Assembly: GCA_018657645.1 (NCBI GenBank)
Contig: JABHWT010000095.1
Location: 1-49,794 of the forward strand
Origin: Halieaceae bacterium
GTDB lineage: Bacteria > Pseudomonadota > Gammaproteobacteria > Pseudomonadales > Halieaceae
Reading direction: 5' to 3'
DNA: 49,794 nucleotides
Shown here: one piece after another, positions 49,434 through 49,794 of the stretch
Layout: each line of letters begins with the position of its first letter
Numbering within the stretch: position 1 is the first letter of the stretch
The notes under the pieces: model-generated
Seen by the model: the letters and a program-made list of their open reading frames with translations, nothing else
The model's database searches: none
Told to the model about the DNA's origin: nothing
Position numbers and translations under genes: made by a program

Positions 49434-49794
49434 ATGGAAAAATCACTTCCAACACAAGCGCAGACTGTAATTATTGGTGGCGGTTCGATCGGATGCAATA
49501 CGGCCTACCATTTGACCAAGCTGGGCATGAAGGACGTTATCGTTCTGGAACAGGGTAAATTAACCTCCGGCACAACCTGGCATGCGGCTGGGCTTATTGT
49601 CGCAGGCCTTTTGAAAACCGAGTCAGAGTGCGAAATCTACACTCATGGCCGCAATCTTTATGCAAATCTGGAGAGGGAAACGGGGGTAGCCACAGGATTT
49701 CGCGATGTTGGATATTTACAGGTGGCCACGAACGAAGAGCGTGTTCACGAAATGCGCCGCGTTGCGCCTTTCATGCGACGACACGGGATTAACA
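49434..49794 (+). CDS. FAD-dependent dimethylglycine/sarcosine dehydrogenase-type oxidoreductase, 3' truncated by window edge
   Basis: MEKSLPTQAQTVIIGGGSIGCNTAYHLTKLGMKDVIVLEQGKLTSGTTWHAAGLIVAG...LYANLERETGVATGFRDVGYLQVA, typical N-terminus of the DAO/GcvT-fused DMGDH family. Confidence 0.88.
   Translation, partial: MEKSLPTQAQTVIIGGGSIGCNTAYHLTKLGMKDVIVLEQGKLTSGTTWHAAGLIVAGLLKTESECEIYTHGRNLYANLERETGVATGFRDVGYLQVATNEERVHEMRRVAPFMRRHGIN

Noticed and set aside
1-49794. CRISPR array
   Set aside because: No regularly spaced 20-40-bp direct repeats seen; the only tandem arrays are the 12-bp coding repeat and a two-unit 16-bp repeat.
1-49794. tRNA/rRNA genes
   Set aside because: No T-loop GGTTCRANYCC context with a plausible cloverleaf in intergenic regions, and no rRNA-like conserved blocks recognised.
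1-49794. Intact insertion sequence, prophage or toxin-antitoxin/defence locus
   Set aside because: No transposase, integrase, capsid, nuclease-effector or antitoxin-like ORF recognised.

Overview
The window is a gene-dense bacterial chromosomal segment. It looks gammaproteobacterial, but that is inference from gene content. It carries about 42 protein-coding genes and is dominated by lipid/CoA catabolism and redox enzymes: acyl-CoA dehydrogenases, a WS/DGAT acyltransferase, enoyl-CoA hydratases, SDRs, an acyl-CoA synthetase, flavin monooxygenases, a CoxMSL-type molybdenum hydroxylase with an adjacent MoaD-like gene, a type I sulfatase, serine hydrolases and a PhyH oxygenase. An N-methyl/one-carbon theme is scattered through it: a non-pyrrolysine MttB homolog, a trimethylamine-dehydrogenase/OYE-type protein, and a partial dimethylglycine/sarcosine-dehydrogenase-type protein at the right edge. 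I saw no rRNA, tRNA, CRISPR array or intact IS element. The non-coding signals most worth following up are: (1) a 16-bp perfect palindrome next to a divergent TetR gene; (2) two nested stem structures in the divergent intergenic region at 29656-29758; (3) a hairpin-rich leader with mutually exclusive pairings upstream of the gene at 49434; (4) a repeat (GGGC[A/G]CCTCTGAA[C/T]AAT) present in the same orientation at 36175 and 39885; and (5) an SDR remnant cut off against a sulfatase gene. Family calls come from reading motifs in the translated ORFs. No database search was run.
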